Origin: a virus
Strand: one strand, 5' to 3'
Virus record (IMG/VR): IMGVR_UViG_3300024948_000020
Span: 1 to 25,440 of that record
Length of the DNA: 25,440 nt
Shown here: one piece after another, positions 19,042-25,440 of the stretch
Layout: every line of letters starts with the position of its first letter
Numbering within the stretch: position 1 is the first letter of the stretch
Program-made: the position numbers and the translations under genes
The notes under the pieces: model-generated
Databases searched by the model: none
What the model was told of the DNA's origin: nothing
The model's input: the letters and a program-made list of their open reading frames with translations, nothing else

Positions 19042-20718
19042 ATGCTTAAAATAACCCTTTTTTTATTTTCCTTTTTTGTATCGGGCATAGCTGCCGCAGA
19101 TACCTATCCTGCTAGTGGCATTTGGTATTATGGCGGTCAGTCTTTTTCTACCTTAGATGCAGCTTGTACATTTGCTTTTCCTGGGGGCGCTTATATTTAT
19201 CAGTCCAGTACAATGCCTTCATCTTGTAACGTCCTCTATTATGGTAGTCCCACAACGGCCATAATTAACCGTAATCCTACATGTCCGTACGGTGGTGTCG
19301 TCAGCGCTGATTCGTGCATAAACGCCCCATCCTGTACAGCCCCAGCAGTCCGCAATGTTTCGACTGGCTCTTGTGATATTCCTCTATCATTAAATTGTGT
19401 GGGCACTCAAACGCCATTAAATTCAAATTGTAAGTATCCAACTGATAAAGGTAACGGCATAAATTGTGCTGATGGAACAACAGTGTATGTGCCAATGGTT
19501 TGTCCCACTACGGGTTCTCGGTGGGAAGATATTTTTCCGCCTCCTAAGCATATGTGTTCACCTTTGGATACCGACCATTCTAACTGCACTCCATCCATAT
19601 TTCAGCGCATTGATGATTTTGCATCTTCTCATGCTATACAATATGCTACTGCCTTGTTAGCAATTGCTGCTGTACCTGAATTAGCGGTGTCTTCTGAGAT
19701 TGCCACTATTCTTAGCGGTGTGTCTGTTGAGGCGCGCGCTGTGTGGGATGGTGTTTTTCATAATTCAGCGGGAGAAATTGTTGATGTTAAAGTTGCTGCT
19801 GATGTGCCTAAATCGGTTGTGGGTGATGCTATTTCCGATTACATTAAAAGTAACCCCACTTCGCCTTATAGTTCTCAATTTCCTGAGGCTTATAATGCTC
19901 AGGCTCCCCATGCGCCTATAGTTGTTGATCCAAATACTGGCGTTATTCATCCTGTCGATTCAGCCGTACCTTTGTCTCCTAATCAATTAGCTGATGTTGC
20001 TAAACAGCTTTCTCCTACTTTGCCAATTCCTTATTCTGATATTGCGCCTTATATCATCCCTGAAAATATTCCTTGGTTAGTCGAGGCTCAACAGGCGATT
20101 CATCATGATATTTCTAATCAGCAAGCACCTGTTAATTATCCTGAATTAGTAAGAACTACAAATCCATTGCAAAGTAGTTCGCCCTACTTTCAAATTTCGC
20201 CGAATCCTTTACAAACCGCGCCTTTATTTCCTGCATCAACTCCCCAATCTATTACAGCTATTCAACCATTTACCGTTTTTAGACCTTCTTCCCCTTTGCC
20301 TTTAACGCCTCCTGTCTCTACGACTACTCAGCCACCTGTACAATATAATCCAAATCCATTGGGGACTGATGCGCAAACTTCTCCATCTATTCCGCCCCCT
20401 ACTACTCCGATTGATCCTAATCAAGTAGAAACGCCGCCAGAGCCGCCAACGTTATACCCGGACACTTGGAAATATTTCGATTTTTTGCCTATGGAAAATC
20501 CGTTCCATTTTGATATTTCCAAGTTGCTGCCTACGTTGCCTCAAACATCGTGTTATTACGAAGTCCATACGTCCTTTGACGTTCCCTTTCTAGGTGTAAA
20601 ACATGTTGATTTTGCGCCTTGTTTACCGCTTCAACCCTTACGTGCCGTTCTCGATTGGGTCTTTGCTGTTGTCACTGTTTGGGTTTGTTTTATTGTTGTT
20701 TTTAGGAGTTCTGTCTAA
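19042..20718 (+). CDS. pIII-like adsorption protein (prophage 2)
   Basis: The start is ATG 19042 (TTG 19036 is alternative). The 558-residue product has a signal peptide (about 1-19) and an N-terminal domain (about 20-110) that matches prophage 1 almost throughout (GIWYYGGQSFSTLDAACTF; AYIYQSSTMPSSCNVLYYGS). It then diverges completely: a Cys-containing middle, a hydrophobic stretch (about 195-225), a long Pro/Thr/Ser-rich spacer (about 340-465), and a C-terminal domain with Cys and a membrane helix (about 535-553) ending FRSSV. The receptor-binding head is kept and the stalk exchanged. Its stop shares a base with the next start. Confidence 0.82.
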   Translation: MLKITLFLFSFFVSGIAAADTYPASGIWYYGGQSFSTLDAACTFAFPGGAYIYQSSTMPSSCNVLYYGSPTTAIINRNPTCPYGGVVSADSCINAPSCTAPAVRNVSTGSCDIPLSLNCVGTQTPLNSNCKYPTDKGNGINCADGTTVYVPMVCPTTGSRWEDIFPPPKHMCSPLDTDHSNCTPSIFQRIDDFASSHAIQYATALLAIAAVPELAVSSEIATILSGVSVEARAVWDGVFHNSAGEIVDVKVAADVPKSVVGDAISDYIKSNPTSPYSSQFPEAYNAQAPHAPIVVDPNTGVIHPVDSAVPLSPNQLADVAKQLSPTLPIPYSDIAPYIIPENIPWLVEAQQAIHHDISNQQAPVNYPELVRTTNPLQSSSPYFQISPNPLQTAPLFPASTPQSITAIQPFTVFRPSSPLPLTPPVSTTTQPPVQYNPNPLGTDAQTSPSIPPPTTPIDPNQVETPPEPPTLYPDTWKYFDFLPMENPFHFDISKLLPTLPQTSCYYEVHTSFDVPFLGVKHVDFAPCLPLQPLRAVLDWVFAVVTVWVCFIVVFRSSV

Positions 20719-21047
20719 TGTCTGTTTTATTTGGGATTTTAATGAATTTTCTTGTCGATGTTTTTGGCAAGATTGCGCTCCATGCCGCTTTTAAGATCGC
20801 TATTACCATTGCGTTTATTGCTTTGATGGTTTCTGCTATTTACGCCTATGTTGCTTCGTATTCGACTATAGTTAACGGTATAGCTCAAACAGTTCCTGAA
20901 ATTGTTAATGGGGTGTGGGGCTGGGTTATGCCTGCGCATTCCAATGCCTGCTTTTTTGCAATTTTTTCATCGATTATGTTGCGGTTTATTACTAAGCAAT
21001 ATTTTAATTTGATGAATTGGCGTTTTCGTGCGGCTATTTCAAACTAG
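20718..21047 (+). CDS. pVI-like minor coat protein (prophage 2)
   Basis: The 109-residue protein has two to three hydrophobic segments (FKIAITIAFIALMVSAIYAY; ACFFAIFSSIMLRF) and a basic C-terminus. It overlaps the adsorption gene by one base (TAATG). By place it is the pVI equivalent; sequence resemblance to the prophage 1 protein is not evident and it resembles the 'DUF2523/DUF5455-like' membrane proteins only in general layout. Confidence 0.65.
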   Translation: MSVLFGILMNFLVDVFGKIALHAAFKIAITIAFIALMVSAIYAYVASYSTIVNGIAQTVPEIVNGVWGWVMPAHSNACFFAIFSSIMLRFITKQYFNLMNWRFRAAISN

Positions 21048-21130
21048 TGCTTAATTGCATAAATAAGCGACTATATTTCGTAACATGTCTTCTGGGCCTG
21101 GTGATAGGTTTTTAAGGGGGTAATTTTTTT

Positions 21131-21382
21131 ATGATTTTTCAAGTTGAATGTATTCATTTAGGTCCCCTGTCTCCGCGAGAAGGTGAAATTGCGGAATATA
21201 TTATTAAGGGTTTTACCGACAAAGTAATTGCTCGTTTGTTGGGTATCAGCTTTAGAACCGTTCAGGGGCATGTTCTTTCTATATATAGAAAACTAGGTAT
21301 TTCGAATGATTCTCTCAATCTCCGAGTTATTGTTTCTAACTTGATGATTCTAGAAGGTATGTTCTTGGTAACCTTTCCTTAG
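21131..21382 (+). CDS. Stand-alone LuxR/GerE-type HTH protein
   Basis: The 83-residue protein contains a complete LuxR C-terminal HTH: LSPREGEIAEYIIKGFTDKV, IARLLGISFRTVQGHVLSIY and RKLGI. No receiver or ligand domain is present and little else fits in the frame. AAGGGGG lies about 10 bases upstream of ATG. It lies between the pVI-like gene and zot, within the morphogenesis operon, where inoviruses normally have no regulator. It may control late phage genes or a host regulon; target not predictable. Confidence 0.78.
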   Translation: MIFQVECIHLGPLSPREGEIAEYIIKGFTDKVIARLLGISFRTVQGHVLSIYRKLGISNDSLNLRVIVSNLMILEGMFLVTFP

Positions 21383-21406
21383 ATTATTTTATTATTGGGT
21401 GTAGGT

Positions 21407-22822
21407 ATGCCGGGTTGGATTATTCAAGGTGTTCGCGGCGAAGGTAAATCACTTGCAGCTGTTGGTAAAATTAAGGAGTATTTGCTTCGTGGTCGGCCGG
21501 TTGCTACCAACCTTGATTTATATATAGATAAAATTCTTCCGATTGATAATGCTACGCTGTGTTATCGTCTGCCGGATTTCCCTAGGCTTGAGGATTTCGA
21601 GGCGTTACCTGCCGCTTATGATCTGAGCTATAAAGCTGAGGATATGAACGGGCTTCTGGTTCTTGATGAATTGGGTACTTGGTGTAACTCTCGTTCATGG
21701 AATGACAAAACTCGCCTGAAGTTGCTCAATTGGTTGTTCTTGTCGCGGAAGTTGCATTGGGATTTGATTTTATTGGCTCAAGATTTTTCCATGATCGATA
21801 GTCAGGTGCAAACTACGTTATGCGATTATCTTGTTCAAGCGTCCCGATTAGATCGGCAAAAAATCCCATATATAGCGCCTTTACTGGAGTTGGCTGGTTT
21901 TAATTCCTTCATGCCTAAAATCCATCGGTATCATGTATTTTACGGCCTTTCTACCGCTCAACCTCCCATTGAAACCTGGACGTTTACCGGCAAGGATTTT
22001 TATGATGGTTATGATACCAATCAACGTTTTCGTGATGGCATGGAATTGATGGGTACAACCATAGAAACCGCTCACATGGTTGATATGCGTTGCACTTATA
22101 CCTATTTGCCTTCGGCCTATTTAACAGGCTATATCCATATAAAGCGTTTGGCTGACCAACTTGATGCGTTAAAGGCTAAGATTAAATTTACAAGTGATGG
22201 TGAATTCATGGCAATTCGAAAAAATCAAAACTCCTCGCTCGCGCCAAAATTCAAGGTCGTGTTACTTTCCTTGTTCTTGGTTGCTTTTTTGTTTTGGCGT
22301 TATGTGCTTCGGGATGATACCGGCAAGCCGTCTGTTGTCGGTTCTGCGCCGGTAGCTGCTGTCAAGCCGATAACTCCTGCTCCTGGAGCTGGTCTTGCTG
22401 AACAGATGTCTGCTTCCTCTCCCTCTCATGCAGTTCAGTCCGCCCCTGTCGCACCGGCTCAAAAACCGCTTGAAATCGTATCGTCTGTCGCATTGGAAAC
22501 GGATAATTTTATCGACTACTTGATTAAACGCTATCGTCCCCGGTTGTCTATTTCTGCGTTTTCTGCTGATAAGGGCTTTATGGGGAATATTGATTTTTTC
22601 GATAATTATGAATTAGTGGAGCGTTATCCCATTAATCATTTGCACGCGTTGGGCGTTGTTTTTGTCCATAAACCCTATGGTGCTGATCTGGTTTATAAGG
22701 GCAAATCGTATATTGTTACTGCTTGGAAATTGCCGGATGTGTCTCCGGGTGGTTCCGTTCAGGGGGTATCTTCTGCTGAATTGGTTTCGTCTACTCAAGA
22801 TAAGGATCAGGTCGTAAATTAA
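21407..22822 (+). CDS. zot: Zot / pI-like assembly ATPase (prophage 2)
   Basis: The start is ATG 21407 with GGTGTAGG upstream; TTG 21395 is possible. The 471-residue product has an atypical Walker A (GVRGEGKS, 8-15), Walker B (LLVLDE, 83-88), a transmembrane helix at about 283-300, an Ala/Pro/Ser-rich linker (about 310-360) and a periplasmic domain. It is the extrusion motor of the phage. It is longer than the prophage 1 Zot and of another subtype (RxEGKS rather than PGGGKS loop), so assembly modules were exchanged. A terminator follows directly. Confidence 0.9.
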   Translation: MPGWIIQGVRGEGKSLAAVGKIKEYLLRGRPVATNLDLYIDKILPIDNATLCYRLPDFPRLEDFEALPAAYDLSYKAEDMNGLLVLDELGTWCNSRSWNDKTRLKLLNWLFLSRKLHWDLILLAQDFSMIDSQVQTTLCDYLVQASRLDRQKIPYIAPLLELAGFNSFMPKIHRYHVFYGLSTAQPPIETWTFTGKDFYDGYDTNQRFRDGMELMGTTIETAHMVDMRCTYTYLPSAYLTGYIHIKRLADQLDALKAKIKFTSDGEFMAIRKNQNSSLAPKFKVVLLSLFLVAFLFWRYVLRDDTGKPSVVGSAPVAAVKPITPAPGAGLAEQMSASSPSHAVQSAPVAPAQKPLEIVSSVALETDNFIDYLIKRYRPRLSISAFSADKGFMGNIDFFDNYELVERYPINHLHALGVVFVHKPYGADLVYKGKSYIVTAWKLPDVSPGGSVQGVSSAELVSSTQDKDQVVN

Positions 22823-22830
22823 GTATAAAT

Positions 22831-22874
22831 AGCCGCGCGTCATCGAGTTTCGAAGGTGATGCGCGGCTTTTTTT
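22831..22874 (+). terminator. Intrinsic terminator after zot
   Basis: AGCCGCGC (22831-22838) pairs with GCGCGGCT (22861-22868), extended by CATC/GAT pairing, and is followed by seven T. It ends the structural operon, so rep and int need another promoter or readthrough. Confidence 0.85.
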
Positions 22875-22930
22875 GGTGTTTTTTCGGGTTGGGACGGCTC
22901 TGTAGCACGTCTTAATAAATTAAAGTAAAT

Positions 22931-22979
22931 AATTCGTAGCGGTACTATGTGGAACATTGTAGCCCGTACGAATTTTTTT
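22931..22979 (+). terminator. Second hairpin with T-run upstream of rep (prophage 2)
   Basis: AATTCGTA (22931-22938) pairs with TACGAATT (22967-22974), and the inner CGGTACTATGT and ACATTGTAGCCCG can continue the stem imperfectly. T-run 22973-22979. It lies 14 bp before the rep start. It may be an attenuator in the rep leader or a structure used in ssDNA. Prophage 1 has an unrelated hairpin at the same place. Confidence 0.5.
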
Positions 22980-22992
22980 AAAGGGGTTTAAA

Positions 22993-24294
22993 ATGGCTAA
23001 TGCAGTTAAGGATTGTCAGCGTTTTGATAAGGCAACGTATTCACCGTCTTCTACGGGCAAAATCTTTATTGATCATTCTGGTGAAATGTTCGATTTTTCG
23101 AAAGATTGTGTTGTTCATAACGGTTTGGATACAGTTCGGCAGTTATATGATGGCATGATGAATCCTGTTGTGCTTTCAAGCATTGAAACCGCTTATTTGG
23201 CCGGGTACGGTTGTCAGGTTGAATTGGGCGGTTTTTCTTGGGTTGTTAGTTCTGGCGGCAAAAGCGGTTATCGATATACGTTACGAAATCAATGTTTAGG
23301 TCTTGTATTGCTGGTTTCTTCGAGTTTTACAGAAAAGGAATTTACAGGTCCGCACTTAAAAATACAGGCTTCTCCATCCTTTTTACTTGAGCGTTCTATT
23401 GAAGATGCGCAATGTGATATGGACCATTTCGCGGATTCTATGCTGTATGAAGGGTTTGGTTATTCAGGTGTGGCGTTGCATATTTGTATGGATGTTCAGG
23501 GGTGGGAGCTTCCAGCTGATCTTGATTCGAAAATGACTACTAGAGCACGTCGTATTGTGAGGCATTCCGGTATTCAGGGTCTTGATTTCGAATTTTCTGA
23601 TGTAGCTGTTGTATATGGCCGGGGGCAATCTTTTACGTTTGGTCAGCAGTCTAGTATGCAGTTTGCTGCATATAATAAAACTAAGGCTATCATTGATAAA
23701 GGTGAGCAGGAATTATGGGTTCCAGTGTGGGAAAAATCCGGTTTTTATGATGAATCTTTGACTGTTACCCGCTTAGAAGCTCGGTTCCATCATTCTGTGA
23801 TTAATCAGTTTGTAAATGGTACAGGTATTGAAGCTTTTTGTTTGCTTGATTTGAAAGAGCATTTAACCGGACTTTGGCAATATGCGTTAAATAATTTTCG
23901 TCTTGACGACACAAGAACTTATATCAATCCAGCCTGGCAATATTTTAGGGATGATGTTGTTTTTTATCATGAAGTTAAAAAGGATATTGATTATAAGCGT
24001 ATGTATATAAATCCTGATGCTCAAGGCAAGCCTACAGAAAGAGCAATCAAGATATGTTTTGGCCATTTAACATCTATTTTCCGGCGTAATGCTTTTACTT
24101 TGAAGAAGGCGTTTACGTGTTTGCGCGAGTCGGGATTGTGGGAAAATCTTCTCGAGCTTTATTCGGTTAAAGGCAAGGGCGTTGCTGATATTTACCATGA
24201 TTTATTTAAAGGGTTGATGAAACATCCGGTTGATGCTGAGCAGCCTTATACGCCCTGGGTAGACTTTGATGATGCTTTTCCAGTGCCGTTTTAG
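22993..24294 (+). CDS. Replication initiator, RstA/Rep_trans-like (prophage 2)
   Basis: The 433-residue product starts after a good AAAGGGG. Conserved blocks with prophage 1 rep are LDTVRQLYDG, GGKSGYRYTL, GVALHICMDVQGWELP, FAAYNKTKAI (Y-x-K), TRLEARFHHSVI (R-x-E-x-R), EHLTGLWQYAL and TYINPAWQ. It likely nicks the double-stranded origin in the hairpin region and starts rolling-circle synthesis. Rep genes of both prophages are full length and diverged, which allows separate origin recognition. The stop is 2 bp before int. Confidence 0.82.
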   Translation: MANAVKDCQRFDKATYSPSSTGKIFIDHSGEMFDFSKDCVVHNGLDTVRQLYDGMMNPVVLSSIETAYLAGYGCQVELGGFSWVVSSGGKSGYRYTLRNQCLGLVLLVSSSFTEKEFTGPHLKIQASPSFLLERSIEDAQCDMDHFADSMLYEGFGYSGVALHICMDVQGWELPADLDSKMTTRARRIVRHSGIQGLDFEFSDVAVVYGRGQSFTFGQQSSMQFAAYNKTKAIIDKGEQELWVPVWEKSGFYDESLTVTRLEARFHHSVINQFVNGTGIEAFCLLDLKEHLTGLWQYALNNFRLDDTRTYINPAWQYFRDDVVFYHEVKKDIDYKRMYINPDAQGKPTERAIKICFGHLTSIFRRNAFTLKKAFTCLRESGLWENLLELYSVKGKGVADIYHDLFKGLMKHPVDAEQPYTPWVDFDDAFPVPF

Positions 24295-24296
24295 TC

Positions 24297-25277
24297 ATGA
24301 TTAAGAAACAAGGGGATTTATGGTTAGTTGATATACAGCCTGGCGGTCGAGGACATAGGCGATTTCGAAAAACTTTTTCAACAAAAGCTGAAGCTCGTCG
24401 ATTTCAGTCGATTATTGAATCTAAGATTGTTCAGGATTCCGAGTTTTCATTGCCAAAGAAAGATTTACGAAAATTATCAGAATTTGTTGATCTTTGGTAT
24501 CAAAATACCGGGCAATATTTATCTTCCGGCAAGGATACCTATCAACGTATGATACAAGCTTCTTCGTTAATGGGTAATCCGGTAATGACAGTATTTAAGC
24601 CGGTTATTTTTCTTGAATATCGTTCGAAACGTATTAACGAAGGTTTCAAGCCAGCAACATTAAATAGGGAATTACAAACGTTTAAAGCCGTTTTTAATGA
24701 TTTGATACGATCAATGCAATATGAGGGTAAAAATCATTTTTCTGGTATTAAATTGATTCGGTTGCATGAATCAAAGACTGTTTATTTAACAACTGAACAG
24801 ATAAAAAAACTTTTTTTATATTTGGCTAAAAGCGATTCTGATGCTTATTTGATTGCCTTAGTTTGTTTGTCTACTGGGGCACGTTGGGGTGAGGCTCAAT
24901 CTCTGGGTGTAACTGATTTGTCAAACAACATGGTTCATTATCATGAAACTAAAAGCAAGCGGTCACGGTCTGTGCCTGTCTCTGTTGAGCTTTATAATCA
25001 GCTTTGGGACCGTTTAACAATTGGACGGTTTAATGATGCTTATAGTACTTTTACACGTAGGCTTTATGAGTCCGGGATACAATTGCCAGAAGGTCAAAGG
25101 ACGCATGTTTTACGGCATACGTTTGCAAGTCATTATATGATGAATGGCGGTAATATTTTGGCTTTACAGAAGATTCTGGGGCATTCATCATTGAACATGA
25201 CAATGAAGTATGCTCACTTAGCTCCTGATTATTTGCAAGAAATTTTAGAAAAGAATCCAGCGTTGACACTTGGTTGA
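24297..25277 (+). CDS. int: Tyrosine integrase (prophage 2)
   Basis: The 326-residue protein has a short N-terminal domain (LWLVDIQPGGRGHRRFRKTF), a core-binding domain and catalytic residues R196 (TGARWGEA), K219, H270-x-x-R273 (HVLRHTF), H296 (LGHSS) and Y305 (MKYAHLAP), at the same numbers as in prophage 1. N-terminal domains differ, in line with different arm-site repeats, while the catalytic half and the core target are shared. Its stop lies within the tandem TTGACACTTGG repeats. It follows rep closely, so replication and integration are co-expressed. Confidence 0.93.
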   Translation: MIKKQGDLWLVDIQPGGRGHRRFRKTFSTKAEARRFQSIIESKIVQDSEFSLPKKDLRKLSEFVDLWYQNTGQYLSSGKDTYQRMIQASSLMGNPVMTVFKPVIFLEYRSKRINEGFKPATLNRELQTFKAVFNDLIRSMQYEGKNHFSGIKLIRLHESKTVYLTTEQIKKLFLYLAKSDSDAYLIALVCLSTGARWGEAQSLGVTDLSNNMVHYHETKSKRSRSVPVSVELYNQLWDRLTIGRFNDAYSTFTRRLYESGIQLPEGQRTHVLRHTFASHYMMNGGNILALQKILGHSSLNMTMKYAHLAPDYLQEILEKNPALTLG

Positions 25278-25284
25278 CACTTGG
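25263..25284. repeat. Putative integrase arm sites, right end of prophage 2
   Basis: Two perfect abutting copies of TTGACACTTGG end 64 bp left of att copy 3, exactly as the prophage 1 pair ends 64 bp left of att copy 2. They match the pair at 14722-14743. Confidence 0.62.
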
Positions 25285-25285
25285 C

Positions 25286-25311
25286 AAAAAAAACCAGCTA
25301 CTAGGCTGGTT
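25286..25311 (-). terminator. Present terminator of tRNA-Lys, supplied by prophage 2
   Basis: AACCAGC (25292-25298) and GCTGGTT (25305-25311) form a 7-bp stem; on the minus strand eight T follow. It lies 36 bp beyond the tRNA 3' end and resembles the displaced host terminator at 1887-1909. It could also terminate int transcription from the other side. Confidence 0.75.
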
Positions 25312-25346
25312 AGTTCTTTAAAAACTTAATGTTTTCAATAACTTTG

Positions 25347-25422
25347 TGGTGGGTCGTGCGCGATTCGAACGCGCGACCATCGCATTAAAAGTGCGGTGCT
25401 CTACCGGCTGAGCTAACGACCC
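25347..25422 (-). tRNA. tRNA-Lys(UUU)
   Basis: The 76-nt gene on the minus strand starts GGGTCGTTAGCTCAGCCGG and ends with encoded CCA. Anticodon loop CTTTTAA gives anticodon UUU; the T loop is TTCGAAT; acceptor stem GGGTCGT/ACGACCC is perfect. The only unpaired stem position is C27-A43. It is the intact copy, and its 3' half (25348-25391) is the prophage attachment core. Confidence 0.97.
25348..25391. repeat. att copy 3 (attR, within tRNA-Lys)
   Basis: This 44-bp core is identical to copies 1 and 2. Its right boundary falls in the anticodon loop/stem, so the crossover is likely there and the tRNA 3' half now present was delivered by prophage 2. Confidence 0.92.
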
Positions 25423-25440
25423 AACAAAGAATGCCTATTA

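Larger units (their letters stand above)
14582..25391. mobile_element. Filamentous (Inoviridae-type) prophage 2 in tRNA-Lys
   Basis: The element lies between att copies 14582-14625 and 25348-25391. It has the same plan as prophage 1: XRE repressor, excisionase-like gene, small early genes, hairpin region, candidate ssDNA-binding protein, coat with signal peptide, adsorption protein, pVI-like, Zot, replication initiator and integrase. Accessory genes are a DUF1640-like protein and an Mrr-type nuclease at the left end and a LuxR-type HTH gene before zot. No obvious inactivating lesion is seen. Confidence 0.93.

Noticed and set aside
25380-25396. C27-A43 mismatch in the tRNA-Lys anticodon stem as a phage-made defect
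   Set aside because: The same base at position 43 is present in all three att copies, including the left one that should hold the original host 3' half, and the 27-43 pair is often weak in tRNA-Lys. No sign that integration caused it.

Overview
The window shows a gammaproteobacterial-looking chromosome carrying two filamentous-phage (Inoviridae-type) prophages in tandem at a tRNA-Lys(UUU) gene. The host is not identifiable from sequence alone. The response-regulator/HD-GYP gene at the left edge and the overall style would fit a methanotroph-like gammaproteobacterium, but that is a guess. Host DNA is limited to bases 1 to about 1923 (an RpfG-like c-di-GMP phosphodiesterase, a broken regulator-like fragment, and the old tRNA-Lys terminator) and to the tRNA-Lys gene itself at 25347-25422 on the minus strand.

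Three copies of a 44-bp sequence, the 3' half of tRNA-Lys, lie at 1924-1967, 14582-14625 and 25348-25391. They delimit prophage 1 (P1, about 12.7 kb) and prophage 2 (P2, about 10.8 kb). Each prophage has the same plan. Next to the left att is an accessory slot on the minus strand: HicBA, a zinc-ribbon remnant and a membrane protein in P1; a DUF1640-like protein and a membrane-anchored Mrr-type nuclease in P2. Then come a leftward XRE repressor, a divergent promoter with operators, a rightward excisionase-like gene and small early genes. A 0.6-0.8 kb hairpin-rich non-coding region (probable replication/packaging region) follows, then a candidate ssDNA-binding protein, tiny membrane proteins, the major coat protein, the pIII-like adsorption protein, the pVI-like protein, Zot/pI, the replication initiator (RstA/Rep_trans-like) and a tyrosine integrase ending at the right att.

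The two phages are mosaics of each other. Repressor tail, excisionase, replication protein, integrase and adsorption N-terminal domain are clearly related. Coat proteins (a 44-residue type without signal peptide in P1, a type with signal peptide in P2), candidate ssDNA-binding proteins, pVI and Zot look exchanged. P1 has extra genes between Zot and rep, including a DUF4417-type gene; P2 has a stand-alone LuxR-type HTH gene between pVI and Zot.

The most notable non-coding signals are these. (i) Each prophage carries its own pair of tandem 11-bp repeats at both ends, at nearly identical distances from the att core; these look like integrase arm sites with a different sequence for each integrase. 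(ii) A hairpin of diverged sequence but conserved apical loop and conserved flanks, with exactly equal spacing, occurs in both phages and is a strong candidate origin or packaging signal. (iii) Each integrase-side phage end carries a terminator resembling the original terminator of the tRNA-Lys gene. (iv) P1's integrase reading frame runs through the att core, so its C-terminus depends on what lies beyond the attachment site.
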